Assembly (NCBI GenBank): GCA_900548935.1
Contig: URMR01000091.1
Span: forward strand, 1-7,060
Reading direction: 5' to 3'
DNA from: an uncultured Collinsella sp.
GTDB taxonomy: Bacteria > Actinomycetota > Coriobacteriia > Coriobacteriales > Coriobacteriaceae
DNA: 7,060 nt
Shown: positions 6,065 through 7,060 of the stretch, one piece after another
Layout: every line of letters starts with the position of its first letter
How positions within the stretch are numbered: position 1 is the stretch's first letter
Made by a program: the position numbers and the translations under genes
Notes under the pieces: generated by a model
The model's input: only the letters and a program-made list of their open reading frames with translations
The model's database searches: none
What the model was told of the DNA's origin: nothing

Positions 6065-6101
6065 AGGACCTCTGGCATGTGTGAGCTATTTGCCAGGTCC
6101 T
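6065..6101. repeat. Inverted repeat between ade and the HAD gene
   Basis: AGGACCT plus GGCA on the left (6065-6077, with a 2-nt CT bulge) pairs with TGCCAGGTCCT on the right (6091-6101) around a 13-nt loop. It may be a weak terminator of ade, as only a poor T-tract follows. It touches the -35 box of the predicted HAD promoter, so an operator is another reading. Confidence 0.45.
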
Positions 6102-6129
6102 TGAAACGTTTGCGCCCGCGGAGTCTTAT
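6101..6129 (+). promoter_or_regulatory. Predicted promoter of the HAD gene
   Basis: TTGAAA (6101-6106; 5 of 6) and TCTTAT (6124-6129; 4 of 6) are exactly 17 nt apart. Transcription would start near 6136, at the left edge of the nested palindrome. Confidence 0.5.
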
Positions 6130-6134
6130 TTGAA

Positions 6135-6192
6135 CTCCCTTTGGGTACGTTGGAATCGGATATACGTCCGATTCCATCAAGCCCGAAGGGAG
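6135..6192 (+). promoter_or_regulatory. Nested palindrome burying the ribosome binding site of the HAD gene
   Basis: The outer arms CTCCCTTTGGG (6135-6145) and CCCGAAGGGAG (6182-6192) pair over 11 positions, with one T-G wobble. A symmetric 5/5-nt internal loop (TACGT and TCAAG) follows. The inner arms TGGAATCGGA (6151-6160) and TCCGATTCCA (6167-6176) pair perfectly over 10 bp around the loop TATACG. The right outer arm contains AAGGGAG (6186-6192), the Shine-Dalgarno site of the HAD gene, 7 nt before its ATG. In RNA this would hide the site; in DNA it could be an operator. A TTTT just after the stem also gives it a terminator-like look. Confidence 0.7.
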
Positions 6193-6199
6193 CTTTTCT

Positions 6200-6994
6200 A
6201 TGTTTAAACTGATTGCATCCGATATGGACGGCACACTGCTTGACGAAAACGGCCAGGTGCCTCCCGAGACCTACGAACTGATTCTGGCACTACACGAGCA
6301 TGGTGTGCATTTCGCCGCATCGTCAGGTCGTCGCTACGATCGCCTGTGCGAGTTCTTTGCGCCCGTTCGCGGCAAGATGGACTTTGTCGCCGCTAACGGC
6401 GCCCAGGTCTATGCCGACGGCAAAATGGTAGACCGTGAGGTGTATTCGCACCTGGCGATTCGAAGGCTCGCCCAAGCTGTCGCGACGTTTCCCAATCTGC
6501 ATCTTGCGCTTTTTGACCGAACCAAGTCCTTCCTGCTCGATGACGAGTGCAAGTTCGTGCGTGAGGTCGATAAGGACCTTCCCAATGCCGAGCGCATTTG
6601 GGAGCTGCCCGATCCCAGTGTAAATATCATCAAGGCGAGTATCTTTTGCGATGACGGTGCCGTTATGGACAGTGCGTACGTACTGCAGCGCGAACTTGGG
6701 CAGCTCTTTACTTTTGCGCCTTCGGGTAACGCGTGGATCGATGCCATGCAGCCCGGTGTGTCGAAGGCCTCGGGCATCGCGCAGCTCGCGGAGCATTACG
6801 GCATTGGGCGCGACGAGGTCATGGCGTTTGGTGACTCGATGAACGACTACGAGATCATTCGCTTTGTCGGCACGGGTTGCGCGATGGAAAATGCACGCCC
6901 CGCGCTCAAGGCGGTGGCCGATCGCGTCGTAGGCTGCAACCGCGACCACGCCGTTCAGCATGAGCTCCGTCGCGTGCTGGAGAGTCTCTCCTAA
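6200..6994 (+). CDS. Cof-type HAD-IIB family hydrolase
   Basis: A complete 264-residue soluble protein of the haloacid dehalogenase superfamily, probably a phosphatase of sugar phosphates or other small phosphorylated metabolites. Motif I is DMDGTLL (8-14), with D8 as the expected nucleophile and D10 as the acid/base. Motif II is SSGR (41-44). The cap, of the C2B/Cof type, lies between about residues 80 and 185. Motif III is K189 in GVSKASGI, and motif IV is GDSMNDYE (211-218), with D212 and D216 for magnesium. Length and motif spacing are normal for the Cof/YbiV group. The substrate cannot be told from sequence because members are broadly active. ATG 6200 is chosen for AAGGGAG 7 nt upstream and for MFKLIASDMDGTL, the usual start of the family. 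It seems to be transcribed alone, with a leader that is almost entirely hairpin. Confidence 0.93.
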   Translation: MFKLIASDMDGTLLDENGQVPPETYELILALHEHGVHFAASSGRRYDRLCEFFAPVRGKMDFVAANGAQVYADGKMVDREVYSHLAIRRLAQAVATFPNLHLALFDRTKSFLLDDECKFVREVDKDLPNAERIWELPDPSVNIIKASIFCDDGAVMDSAYVLQRELGQLFTFAPSGNAWIDAMQPGVSKASGIAQLAEHYGIGRDEVMAFGDSMNDYEIIRFVGTGCAMENARPALKAVADRVVGCNRDHAVQHELRRVLESLS

Positions 6995-7060
6995 TCCGGC
7001 AGATGGGGACGTTCCTTTTAATATGAGCAGGACATTGTCAAGAGGCAAAATCGGGCCTGG
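6995..7060. repeat. Intergenic tail with a further GGGGACGTTC motif
   Basis: GGGGACGTTC (7005-7014) is identical to 6000-6009 and lies just after the HAD stop, so the motif occurs on both sides of this gene. A CTTTTA stretch follows. No terminator hairpin or supported gene start is visible before the window ends. Confidence 0.5.

Noticed and set aside
6010..6234. Minus-strand frame of 74 codons between ade and the HAD gene
   Set aside because: It crosses the palindrome and the HAD start, and no family resemblance or conserved start signal was seen.
7023..7060. Possible new gene starting at ATG 7023
   Set aside because: Only 12 codons are visible, there is no ribosome binding site, and the upstream bases belong to the GGGGAC repeat.

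Overview
The window is GC-rich bacterial DNA in which genes lie close together, interrupted by one strongly AT-rich stretch. Gene content, codon use and intergenic motifs suggest a gut actinobacterium of the Coriobacteriia, most likely Collinsella or a close relative. The genus is a judgement from overall resemblance and was not tested by a search.

Layout. Positions 1-1428 hold the 3' part of a U32-family ('peptidase U32') gene with its cysteine-rich signature. A short gap with a probable promoter and leader hairpin leads into tyrS (1525-2736), a KMSKS-type tyrosyl-tRNA synthetase, which ends at a strong intrinsic terminator (2766-2798). Next come a long near-perfect inverted repeat (2801-2865, with T-run to 2871) and a second hairpin (2893-2925). 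An islet of two small, unrecognised, divergent genes follows: a 129-aa protein on the minus strand (2964-3353) and a 119-aa protein with a helix-turn-helix-like segment on the plus strand (3595-3954). They are separated by about 240 bp of roughly 73% A+T (hand count) that contains promoters facing both ways and direct repeats. A 17-nt repeat (16 of 17 identical) lies on either side of the islet. The right part of the window holds a complete adenine deaminase gene, ade (4174-5994), and a Cof-type HAD hydrolase (6200-6994).

How the parts relate. The U32, tyrS, ade and HAD genes look like ordinary chromosomal genes, each probably with its own promoter, and they do not form one pathway. Ade converts adenine to hypoxanthine in purine salvage, TyrRS charges tRNA-Tyr, the U32 protein probably acts in RNA modification or peptide metabolism, and the HAD protein is a probable small-molecule phosphatase. 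The two-gene islet looks like a later insertion, and its plus-strand protein may regulate the divergent promoters.

The most interesting structures are non-coding. The HAD gene has a nested 58-nt palindrome filling its predicted leader and burying its Shine-Dalgarno site. The ade leader is almost entirely a terminator-like hairpin. Short GGGGAC-type motifs, which look like dispersed repeats, lie around ade and the HAD gene. No RNA gene, CRISPR array or transposase was seen. No gene-free stretch exceeds 300 bp.
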